Under the pieces are notes generated by a model. The model was not told where the DNA came from. It made no database searches and was given only the letters and a program-made list of their open reading frames with translations. The position numbers were made by a program, and so were the translations under genes. Below, piece after piece: positions 26,765 through 33,613 of a stretch of DNA of 34,388 bases. Source of the stretch: Methylotenera sp. (GTDB lineage: Bacteria; Pseudomonadota; Gammaproteobacteria; Burkholderiales; Methylophilaceae); NCBI GenBank assembly GCA_014378845.1, contig JACMNB010000020.1, forward strand, positions 1-34,388, in the 5' to 3' direction. Every line of letters starts with the position of its first letter. The first letter of the stretch is position 1.

Positions 26765-27682
26765 TTAAATCTTCCCCAACAATAAATATTCCATCAGCGC
26801 TTTTTGCACATGTAAGCGGTTCTCGGCTTCTTCCCACACGACACTTTGCGCGCCATCAATCACGTCGCTTGCCACTTCTTCGCCGCGGTGAGCGGGCAGG
26901 CAATGCATAAATAGCGCGTCACGGTTGGCAATCTTCATCATGTCATTATCCACTTGCCAATCAGCAAAGTCGCGTTTGCGCTCTGTATTTTCTGCCTCAA
27001 AACCCATGCTCGTCCATACATCGGTCGTCACCAAATCTGCGCCGCGCGCGGCATCCATAGGGTCTGCAAACGTTTCAAAGTGACTTGTGCCATATAAATT
27101 GGCACGTTCCATTTCCACTTCATAACCTGGCGGCGTGGAAACATGCACATTAAAGTCTAGCATTTCAGCGGCTTGCAGCCAGGTGTTGCATACGTTATTG
27201 CTATCGCCTATCCACGCAACAGTTTTACCTTTTATGCTACCTTTTTGCTCAATAAACGTAAAAATATCCGCCAAAATTTGGCAAGGGTGATATTCGTTAG
27301 TTAGGCCGTTAATGACTGGCACGCGCGAATTTGAAGCAAAACGCTCGATAATTTCTTGCTCAAAAGTGCGAATCATCACCAAGTCACTCATGCGCGAAAT
27401 CACTTGCGCTGCATCTTCTACAGGTTCCCCGCGGCCAAGTTGCGAATCGCGCGTGTTCAAATAAATGGCCGAGCCGCCCAGCTGGTGCATGCCCGCTTCA
27501 AAAGACAATCTGGTCCTTGTGCTGGCCTTTTCAAAAATCATCACCAAGGTTCTATCTTGCAGCGGCCAATATTGCTTGTAAGCTTTAAACTGGCCTTTTA
27601 TCCACGCGGCGCGCACAAAAATATGATTAAGCTCGTCGGTGCTTAAATCGTTAAATTGCAAAAAGTGTTTAATCGCGGACAT
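26765..27682 (-). CDS. argF: Ornithine carbamoyltransferase
   Basis: Makes citrulline from ornithine and carbamoyl phosphate. The carbamoyl-phosphate motif STRTR is at residues 54-58 (FEKASTRTRLSFE). HPCQILAD (132-139), DVWTSMG (221-227) and the ornithine-binding HCLPAHRGEEV (260-270) follow. Length is 305 residues, normal for the family. It is preceded by argD with a 35-nt gap and followed by the octamer array before argG. Confidence 0.97.
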   Translation of the reverse strand: MSAIKHFLQFNDLSTDELNHIFVRAAWIKGQFKAYKQYWPLQDRTLVMIFEKASTRTRLSFEAGMHQLGGSAIYLNTRDSQLGRGEPVEDAAQVISRMSDLVMIRTFEQEIIERFASNSRVPVINGLTNEYHPCQILADIFTFIEQKGSIKGKTVAWIGDSNNVCNTWLQAAEMLDFNVHVSTPPGYEVEMERANLYGTSHFETFADPMDAARGADLVTTDVWTSMGFEAENTERKRDFADWQVDNDMMKIANRDALFMHCLPAHRGEEVASDVIDGAQSVVWEEAENRLHVQKALMEYLLLGKI

Positions 27683-27717
27683 TTAAATGGTTAGTAATGA
27701 TTGACTAGATTAATGAT

Positions 27718-28944
27718 TTACCAAGTTGCTTTTTCATGCTGTTTTGCATTGGCGTTAATAACCATTGGTGTGGTTAAAAACTGCTTGATTAATGCGGCTA
27801 AACGCGTGACTAATTCTTTAGCTTCCGCTTCGTTAATCACCAAAGGTGGCAATAAACGCACCACTTTATCAGCGGTTACATTGATGAGCAGCTTGGCTTC
27901 CAGCGCCATTTTAACTAGTTCCGCGCAAGGTCTATCAAGTTCAATACCAATCATCAAACCAGCATTACGCAGCTTGATAACACCTTTGGTATCGGCAAGT
28001 GCTGCTTGCAAGTTTGACTTAATCAAATCGCCCATTTTTTGTGCATTTTCGCGTAACATTTCTGTTTCAATCACCTTTAAGGTGGTTAAGCCAGCGGTGC
28101 TGGCTAATGGATTGCCACCGAAAGTTGAGCCATGTTTGCCTGGCACAAAGGTTTCTGCTGCAATGCCGCGCGCCACACAGGCGCCAATCGGCACGCCAGA
28201 GCCCAAGCCTTTCGCCAAACTCATTACATCAGGCACAATATCAGCGTGTTGAAATGCAAACCAAGTGCCGGTGCGGCCAATACCGCTTTGCACTTCGTCC
28301 AGCATCAATAGCCAGCTATTGTCGTCACAAATTTTACGTAAGCCTTGAAGATACGCGGCCATATCAAGCGGAATATGCACGCCGCCTTCACCTTGCACAG
28401 GTTCCACTAATATCGCCACAACGTTATTTTTGCGACTGGCAATGGCTTTTACTGCGTCTAAATCGTCGTAGGGCACACGCACAAAGCCTGAGACTAACGG
28501 CTCGAAGCCCGCTTGGGATTTGCGATTGCCCGTGGCCGATAAGGTTGCCATGGTGCGGCCATGAAAGCTACGTTCCATGACGATAATCTCAGGATTTTCT
28601 ATGCCTTTATTATGCGCATAAAGACGCGCCAGCTTAATGCTGGCCTCATTTGCTTCGCATCCACTGTTGCAAAAAAATACTTTGTCCATGCCAGAAATGT
28701 CAGCTAATTTATCGGCCAATGCTTCTTGCTCGGCAATGCCATAAATGTTGGATACGTGAATCATTTTGGCAACTTGGTTTTGAATTGCCTTAACCAATGC
28801 TGGATGAGCGTGACCCAAGCCGTTTACCGCTACGCCAGAAAGTGCGTCAAGATATTGGTTGCCTTGCGCGTCAAATAACCAAACACCTTCGCCATGCGTG
28901 AAAGTAACTGGTTGACGTCCATAAGTGTTCATTAAATGTGACAT
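27718..28944 (-). CDS. argD: Acetylornithine aminotransferase
   Basis: A class-III PLP aminotransferase acting on N-acetylglutamate semialdehyde / acetylornithine, possibly also on succinyl-diaminopimelate. It shows YLDALSGVAVNGLGHAHP, FFCNSGCEANEASIKLAR, SFHGRTMATLSATG, LVEPVQGEGG, DEVQSGIGRTG (216-226) and the PLP lysine K245 in SLAKGLGSGVPIGA. GSTFGGNPLA follows. At 408 residues it is slightly longer than usual through a variable C-terminal tail. The first of three arg genes; a candidate promoter lies in a duplicated motif about 40 nt upstream. Specificity for acetylornithine rather than another 4-aminobutyrate-type substrate is supported by the argF/argG context. Confidence 0.94.
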   Translation of the reverse strand: MSHLMNTYGRQPVTFTHGEGVWLFDAQGNQYLDALSGVAVNGLGHAHPALVKAIQNQVAKMIHVSNIYGIAEQEALADKLADISGMDKVFFCNSGCEANEASIKLARLYAHNKGIENPEIIVMERSFHGRTMATLSATGNRKSQAGFEPLVSGFVRVPYDDLDAVKAIASRKNNVVAILVEPVQGEGGVHIPLDMAAYLQGLRKICDDNSWLLMLDEVQSGIGRTGTWFAFQHADIVPDVMSLAKGLGSGVPIGACVARGIAAETFVPGKHGSTFGGNPLASTAGLTTLKVIETEMLRENAQKMGDLIKSNLQAALADTKGVIKLRNAGLMIGIELDRPCAELVKMALEAKLLINVTADKVVRLLPPLVINEAEAKELVTRLAALIKQFLTTPMVINANAKQHEKATW

Positions 28945-28983
28945 AAGTAATCTATATTAATTATTAATCTATTTATTTACTGT

Positions 28984-29015
28984 TATAGTAAAATCCAAAT
29001 ATAGTAAAATCCAAA
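28984..29015. repeat. 16-nt perfect tandem duplication upstream of argD
   Basis: TATAGTAAAATCCAAA is present twice without spacer (28984-28999 and 29000-29015). Each copy carries both an ATCCAA (-35-like) and an ATAGTA (-10-like) element in minus-strand sense. Confidence 0.9.
28985..29014 (-). promoter_or_regulatory. Possible argD promoter formed across the duplication
   Basis: On the minus strand TTGGAT (29014-29009) from one repeat copy and TACTAT (28990-28985) from the other are 18 nt apart, about 40 nt upstream of the argD ATG. Neither copy alone would give this spacing. Confidence 0.45.
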
Positions 29016-29043
29016 AAGAAAAACGGCGACTAAGGCCGCCGTT
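29014..29043 (-). terminator. Rho-independent terminator after the PuuD-like gene
   Basis: On the minus strand AACGGCG...CGCCGTT forms a 7-bp stem around an 8-nt loop (GCCTTAGT), followed by TTTCTTTTT. It lies 20 nt past the stop codon at 29063. Confidence 0.88.
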
Positions 29044-29062
29044 ATTCAAATGCGACCTAACA

Positions 29063-29569
29063 TTAGCCGATGCGGTGACTAAAACCGTTTGCCATAAAAT
29101 ATAACATGGGTAGTGACAGCATTAAATTAGTGCGAGATGCCAGCATCGCCACGCGGCGCGCTTTGGCTTTTACTTCATCGGTTGCTGGCACCATGCCCAA
29201 AATTTTCTTTTGGTTTGGCCAAATAAAATGCCACACGTTAAATAACATAATGGTACCTAGCCACGCACCAATACCAATACCAGCGTAGGGCGCTTGCAGT
29301 GTAAATGCTTTGTGGATAACGCCAGCACCTTTATCGCCCAGTGTGCACAGCAAGCCTACGCCCAAAACCCAAGTGGCAACTGCCGCCCAGCGAAACCATA
29401 ACAAAGCGCGCGGCGCCACATGTTTGGTGATGCCTGCCGCTGTGCCGTCTGCGCCAGCATCTTTAAGTGCCGCCATTTGCACCAAGTTAAAATAGTACAA
29501 TAAACCAATCCACGTAATGCCAGTTACAATGTGGCCCCAACGCACTAAACCCGCATAAAGATGTTCCAT
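29063..29569 (-). CDS. PuuD-like membrane protein (urate hydroxylase N-terminal family)
   Basis: A 168-residue membrane protein resembling the membrane domain of PuuD-type urate oxidases (Pfam Urate_ox_N). It starts YAGLVRWGHIVTGITWIGLLYYFNLVQ and has HVAPRALLWFRWAAVATWVLGVGLL. GIGIGAWLGTIMLFNVWHFIWPNQKKILG and a last helix follow. The histidines in the first helix, in HVAPRALLWFRW and in the third helix (NVWHFIWPNQ) could bind haem. The cytochrome c domain of full PuuD is absent, and there are no other purine-catabolism genes nearby, so urate oxidation is doubtful. AGGGA lies 5 nt before the ATG. It follows a 35-residue membrane protein gene by 12 nt, and a terminator stands directly after it. 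Confidence 0.75.
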   Translation of the reverse strand: MEHLYAGLVRWGHIVTGITWIGLLYYFNLVQMAALKDAGADGTAAGITKHVAPRALLWFRWAAVATWVLGVGLLCTLGDKGAGVIHKAFTLQAPYAGIGIGAWLGTIMLFNVWHFIWPNQKKILGMVPATDEVKAKARRVAMLASRTNLMLSLPMLYFMANGFSHRIG

Positions 29570-29581
29570 GTTATTCCCTAA

Positions 29582-29689
29582 TTATGCAGCGACTGGCGCT
29601 AAAAAATTATTCAAAAAAACCACCAACACGATTGTAAGAGCGAGCCCTGAAATAATCGTGCCTGTAATTGATTCTAATGGATTTTTCAT
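29582..29689 (-). CDS. Small one-helix membrane protein (35 aa)
   Basis: A short frame reading MKNPLESITGTIISGLALTI at the N-terminus, continuing VLVVFLNNF and ending PVAA. It has a polar start, one hydrophobic helix of about 20 residues (about 11-30) and a short tail. AGG lies 9-10 nt before the ATG. The stop is only 12 nt from the PuuD-like ATG, and the two are therefore probably co-translated. I do not recognise a named family. Such single-helix proteins often are small subunits of membrane oxidoreductases, but that is only an inference. Confidence 0.6.
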   Translation of the reverse strand: MKNPLESITGTIISGLALTIVLVVFLNNFLAPVAA

Positions 29690-29783
29690 TGCGGTTTGCC
29701 TGTTTGATGTTTGGTTGATACAATAAGCTTCGAGATTAGCGCAAAACGCGGCTTTTGGCAAGGTTTAAGCGCAAAACAGTATG

Positions 29784-30884
29784 CTAAATGCAAGATTGCC
29801 TTGCCGCCAAAAACGGTTGAATTCGTGCTTGCGTATCGGGATGCGAAGCCAACATTTCACTCACCGCGTCGTGATTAAGTGGCGTTGTAGTTGTTTTGTT
29901 AGCGTCGGCCTTATTGTTATTTTGGGCTGTTTTGTGTTCAGTAGCTTTGGCTTTATCTGGCATCTGCGCTTCTAACCGTTGCAAAATATCAGCAAAGGCT
30001 TTTGGCGGCAAACAAGCTTTTTGCAAGGCATTAAGAGCGTATCTATCGGATTCGGCTTCATGCTCGCGCGAATAGCGCATTTGCATAAGCACTGCTGGCA
30101 GGCCAGAGCCAATAGTGCTTACGTCTCCTGTAATGGCCGCCAAAATCAAGCCCGATAATACACCCTGCAAGCTTTGCCTAAATGCGTGGCGCTGCTTTAC
30201 GTGGCCCAGCTCGTGTGCTAGTACTGCAACAATTTCGGTATCATTTCTAGATAATTCAATTATTTGATCAGTCACCACCACATAGCCGCCAGGTAAGGCA
30301 AATGCGTTGGCACCAATCACGCCGCCATCTCTAAACTCTAGCTGATATTGCGGGCAGTCTTTTAACGCAACGCATAGCTGTTTGAGCGCGGCGGTAATAC
30401 TGGCCTTGCGTGCGGGGTCGGCCTTGCTGGGTGAAAAATACAATTGATCAATGCCATCTAACGCCTGCTTGCCGATCTTGGTTTCCATGGTTGGCGGCGT
30501 GGCTTTTGCAACGTATTCGGCCAATTTCGGCACCCCAAACTGCAAAAATAACCAGCCAGACAGAACGGTGGCTATTAATACGACCAGCACCCAACCCAGA
30601 TTGTTTTCTATGTGGTGCAGTGCGCGCCAAAACGTGCTGGCCTTTGACGGCATGGTCGCTTCTAATGTACTAATATCAACCGCTTCTAAGCGACCTTTAT
30701 CAGGCAAGTCAATCAGCCGTTTAGCCAAGCCCAGCTTGGCTTGCACACTAATATCAGCCAAAGCAAAAGTATGGGTAAGGCCTTCTGCATCAAACGTTAA
30801 CTGCTTGGTTTGTGCCAATACCTGCACCACAACCATCTTGGCGCGCGAGCTTAAACCGTCAAAATATTGTGCTTCAAATGACAT
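29784..30884 (-). CDS. M48 family zinc metallopeptidase
   Basis: A membrane-anchored peptidase of 366 residues. The N-terminal 80 residues form a small domain (YFDGLSSRAKMVVVQV...) often found fused to M48 peptidases. One membrane helix (about 98-114) is followed by the M48 domain. This has FALPGGYVVVTDQIIEL, the zinc motif HELGH (224-228), and the third-ligand segment REHEAESDRYAL (273-284; the usual EAD is EAE). A polar Lys/Asn/Thr-rich insert (about 310-335) precedes SHPDTQARI. It is likely involved in envelope protein turnover, with the active site outside the cytoplasm by analogy with BepA/LoiP-type enzymes. It follows the DUF898 gene, a neighbourhood also seen elsewhere. Confidence 0.88.
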   Translation of the reverse strand: MSFEAQYFDGLSSRAKMVVVQVLAQTKQLTFDAEGLTHTFALADISVQAKLGLAKRLIDLPDKGRLEAVDISTLEATMPSKASTFWRALHHIENNLGWVLVVLIATVLSGWLFLQFGVPKLAEYVAKATPPTMETKIGKQALDGIDQLYFSPSKADPARKASITAALKQLCVALKDCPQYQLEFRDGGVIGANAFALPGGYVVVTDQIIELSRNDTEIVAVLAHELGHVKQRHAFRQSLQGVLSGLILAAITGDVSTIGSGLPAVLMQMRYSREHEAESDRYALNALQKACLPPKAFADILQRLEAQMPDKAKATEHKTAQNNNKADANKTTTTPLNHDAVSEMLASHPDTQARIQPFLAARQSCI

Positions 30885-30907
30885 GTGTTTAATTTTCTAT
30901 ACACTTA

Positions 30908-31002
30908 TCTAAAATAAAGTTTTGTCTAAAATAAAGTTTTGCAAACCAAAACTACAGAGACTTATCCAAAAGTTGATTATCCAAAAGCGGCCTATCCAAA
31001 CG
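30908..31002. repeat. Two tandem duplications in the M48 leader / DUF898 end
   Basis: TCTAAAATAAAGTTTTG is present twice in succession (30908-30924, 30925-30941). TTATCCAAAAG recurs at 30962 and 30977 and as CTATCCAAACG at 30992, a 15-nt period that runs into the last codons of the DUF898 gene. Confidence 0.75.
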
Positions 31003-32476
31003 ACAAATCGACGTCAAACATTTCTGCAATTTCTTCGCCCGTGGCTTTTACTTCTGCCTTTTTATCACCCACAAACTGGTCAAAATCCACATCGCCTATA
31101 ATGTGTAATTTTGATGCGCGATAACGCGCCATACGAATTTGCGCCCAAGGCGTAGCCAAGCCAAAACTAAACACTATTGCCAGCATGTTGGTTAAATATA
31201 GCCATATAAAATCGCGCGCGCGCAAGCTGCTTTTAAACGATAACTTATCCAGCGTCGTGTTATTCCACACCAAATTACTAATGCGTGATTGAAAATAGCC
31301 AAGAAAACTAAATATAAAAAGACCATATAATAGCGCTCCGCCCAAGCCTGCTAACACACCAAAAGGTGTAGTTAACCACTCTTTCATTTTATCTTGCGCG
31401 GCTTGCTCTTGCTCTTTTTTAATCAGGTCCTCAACAGGTTGGTCTTGTGCTTTTTGCTCTTCTGGCGTCATTTCCTGCGGCTCGTTTGCAACATCATCAA
31501 TGGCTTGCTGGGCAGCTGTAATTTCGCCCAATTCCTTTGCAGGCGCCACTTTGTCGGCATTCATATCTCCCGCTTGCCCTGCTGGTTCAGCTTGTTCTGC
31601 GTTTTGTTTAGCCGGCGCAATCTCAACAGGTGCGTTATCAGAATACAAACGTTCTACTTGATTTGGATTTACTTGCGCGGGGCTCGCTTCTTCATTTGCG
31701 GCCAGCATCATAGGCGCTGCAATTGGTGCAAAAGCTTGCACGTTGGGGATGCTTAACGCGGCATGCGGGGTAGCCACCGCTTTGGCTTTGGTCAGATAAG
31801 CCTGATAAGCAGGAATGGCAACGGCTGCCAAAATACCAATAACTGGCAGCAAAAAAACAATCAAATAGATTTTATAAAAGCCTTTAACCACGCGGCGCAT
31901 ATTAAATTGGCTTAGGCCAAAGCGGTGGTTGCTCATTAAAAACTGGCTTTTTTCGTGTGCAATATATGGCCAAATTAGCCCAAACGTAAAAATAGTGAGC
32001 ATGGGCAAGCCAATAAACACCCGCGCCGCTTTATTCACGGTGCCAACAAAATCAAATCGCAAGCCGCGGTGGCTGGTATTGCGCGAGTTAAATATTGAGC
32101 CGCGCACGATTAACCAAGGCAAAAATAGAAAAAATAGCAGCACCAATATGCCTGCCAATACTGGGCTGCTGCCTTTGCCATACACGTATAGCGCAAACAA
32201 AATAAGGGCAATAATGCGGCCTTTTAAAATGGCAATCGGGTTGGCGTGGTAATCAAAACCCACATTGTCGATTAGCGTATTGTTATAAAAATATTTTTTA
32301 CGGCGCACCTTTGCCCAAGCAGAATAAACGCCAAGCGTTACTAAACTAAGCAGTAAATTGACTATCCAAATACCAAAGTACTCTGACGCTTTGCCCTTAA
32401 AAATAATAGGAGTGATTTTTTGATTGCCAGTTTGAATAGCAAAAGAATTACTTGGATTGCCAACGAGCGCATTCAT
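30992..32476 (-). CDS. DUF898 (YjgN-like) membrane protein with pilin-like helix insert
   Basis: A polytopic membrane protein of 494 residues. The first DUF898 part (about 22-205) shows FKGKASEYFGIWIVNLLLSLVTLGVYSAWAKVRRKKYFYNNT and RGLRFDF. The end part (about 365-494) shows RISNLVWNNTTLDKLSFKSSLRARDFIWLYLTN and FGLATPWAQIRMARYRASKL. E. coli YjgN is about 400 residues. The excess is an insert at about 205-365. It opens with VIGILAAVAIPAYQAYLTKA (212-231), almost identical to the helix of type IV pilins but without the prepilin-peptidase Gly-Phe-Thr-Leu-x-Glu site. It continues as a long Ala/Glu/Pro/Gln-rich stretch. The function of DUF898 is unknown. AAGGGAC precedes the ATG. The gene heads the M48 / 35-aa / PuuD-like run. 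Confidence 0.85.
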   Translation of the reverse strand: MNALVGNPSNSFAIQTGNQKITPIIFKGKASEYFGIWIVNLLLSLVTLGVYSAWAKVRRKKYFYNNTLIDNVGFDYHANPIAILKGRIIALILFALYVYGKGSSPVLAGILVLLFFLFLPWLIVRGSIFNSRNTSHRGLRFDFVGTVNKAARVFIGLPMLTIFTFGLIWPYIAHEKSQFLMSNHRFGLSQFNMRRVVKGFYKIYLIVFLLPVIGILAAVAIPAYQAYLTKAKAVATPHAALSIPNVQAFAPIAAPMMLAANEEASPAQVNPNQVERLYSDNAPVEIAPAKQNAEQAEPAGQAGDMNADKVAPAKELGEITAAQQAIDDVANEPQEMTPEEQKAQDQPVEDLIKKEQEQAAQDKMKEWLTTPFGVLAGLGGALLYGLFIFSFLGYFQSRISNLVWNNTTLDKLSFKSSLRARDFIWLYLTNMLAIVFSFGLATPWAQIRMARYRASKLHIIGDVDFDQFVGDKKAEVKATGEEIAEMFDVDLSFG

Positions 32477-32540
32477 GTTTTGTCCCTTAATTATAAAGTC
32501 TTAATTTTTATTGTGAGAAGTGTACCTGATTTGATGATTT

Positions 32541-32549
32541 TGGTATATT
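32541..32549 (+). promoter_or_regulatory. Possible extended -10 promoter of the EamA-type gene
   Basis: TGGTATATT fits the extended -10 form TGnTATAAT and lies 24 nt upstream of the first ATG. No good -35 box is visible at the usual distance (GTACCT at 16 nt is weak). Confidence 0.4.
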
Positions 32550-32573
32550 AAGGCGCTTTAGCAAAAATTTGAG

Positions 32574-33524
32574 ATGAAACTAAAATACATGAAATTACCG
32601 CGGCTAAGTTTAACCAATTTACGGATATCCAAATTACGTTTACACGATTTACGATTGCCCAATTTACGCAGCCTATGGATGCTAGTGGCTGCGCTGGGCT
32701 TTGCAATTATGGGTGCGCTGGTGAAAGTAGGTTCGCCCAAATTTGGTAGCGCCGAGCTGGTTTTTTACCGCTCGGCTTTTGGCTTGTTGTTTATCTATGC
32801 CACTATTTTTGCCAAAAAACTGCCACTAAAAACGCCTTATTTAACCATGCAAATGAGCCGCGCTTTGGTTGGTTTGGCGTCGCTGGTGCTATTTTTTTAC
32901 GCCATCGCGCATTTGCCGCTGGCAACTGCCGTCACGTTAAACTACACATCAGCGCTGTTTTTGGCGATTTTAATGCCATTTATTTTGCACCAAGAATTTA
33001 AACAAAATCCACCAAAACCTATTCTTTATGGCACGATAGTGTTGGGTTTTATTGGTGTGGTATTGCTGTTAAAACCTGTTTTAAATCAACGCGATATTTT
33101 AGCCGGCACATTGGGTTTACTATCTGGCATGGGCGCGGCACTGGCTTATATTCACGTAAAACAATTAGGCAAATTGAACGAGCCAGATTGGCGCACCGTG
33201 TTTTACTTTACCTTTGTTTCTACCATCGCCAGCGGCGCTTGGATGCTGACACAGCCCTTTATAACGCTCAGCTGGCACGACATGCCAACGCTGCTGGGCT
33301 TGGGATTGTCGGCGACAATTGGGCAGTTAGCCATGACGCGCGCTTATCGCACTGGCAACACGCTAATTGTAGCCAGCTTAGCTTACACCACAGTGATATT
33401 TGCCAGCCTATTTGGCGTAATATTTTGGCATGAATCACTTTCAATTTCTGAATATTTTGCCATTGGTTTAATTGTCTTGAGTGGCTTGATTAGCGTTTAT
33501 GCAACAAGTCATTTAAATCAATAA
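32574..33524 (+). CDS. EamA/DMT superfamily transporter
   Basis: A ten-helix drug/metabolite transporter of 316 residues with two EamA repeats. The first starts at SLWMLVAALGFAIMGALVKVG and contains ELVFYRSAFGLLFIYATIF and VTLNYTSALFLAILMPFIL. The second contains GLLSGMGAALAYIHVKQLGKL, LSATIGQLAMTRAYRTGN and SLAYTTVIFASLFGVIFWHESLS. Substrate cannot be told. The N-terminal 35 residues before the first helix are unusual: a 15-nt tandem repeat gives NLRIS-KLRLH-DLRLP-NLRSL. The ATG at M36 would give a conventional protein, so the true start is uncertain. No convincing ribosome binding site precedes either ATG. It is divergent from the DUF898 gene, with a 97-nt shared upstream region. Confidence 0.85.
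   Translation: MKLKYMKLPRLSLTNLRISKLRLHDLRLPNLRSLWMLVAALGFAIMGALVKVGSPKFGSAELVFYRSAFGLLFIYATIFAKKLPLKTPYLTMQMSRALVGLASLVLFFYAIAHLPLATAVTLNYTSALFLAILMPFILHQEFKQNPPKPILYGTIVLGFIGVVLLLKPVLNQRDILAGTLGLLSGMGAALAYIHVKQLGKLNEPDWRTVFYFTFVSTIASGAWMLTQPFITLSWHDMPTLLGLGLSATIGQLAMTRAYRTGNTLIVASLAYTTVIFASLFGVIFWHESLSISEYFAIGLIVLSGLISVYATSHLNQ
32616..32675 (+). repeat. 15-nt coding tandem repeat at the EamA N-terminus
   Basis: Four 15-nt units, each with (C)AATTTACG or a one-base variant at the same phase, encode NLRIS, KLRLH, DLRLP, NLRSL. A decayed earlier unit (RLSLT) may precede them. Confidence 0.75.
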
Positions 33525-33581
33525 GCGGCTCTCTAAAATCTTGTAGACATTTCAAAGCGTTAGCAGTAATCTTAACTTTCC

Positions 33582-33594
33582 GCGTTATTAACGC
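33582..33594. promoter_or_regulatory. GCGTTATTAACGC palindrome upstream of the lipoprotein gene
   Basis: A perfect 6+6 palindrome around one base, 19 nt before the ATG at 33614. GCGTTA also occurs at 33558. It may be an operator or a chance match. Confidence 0.3.
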
Positions 33595-33613
33595 AAAAAT
33601 AGTTGTATTAATT

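Noticed and set aside
26592-26837. 81-residue minus-strand frame with repeated QRHRGTEA
   Set aside because: It is a translation of the CTCTGTGC octamer array and overlaps the argF end; such frames are well-known artefacts.
27701-28252. 183-residue plus-strand frame opposite argD
   Set aside because: Antisense shadow of a strongly conserved gene; no recognisable protein and no ribosome binding site.
32477-32573. TATAAT next to the DUF898 start as its promoter
   Set aside because: It would place the transcription start within the ribosome binding site, leaving almost no leader, and its -35 is poor.
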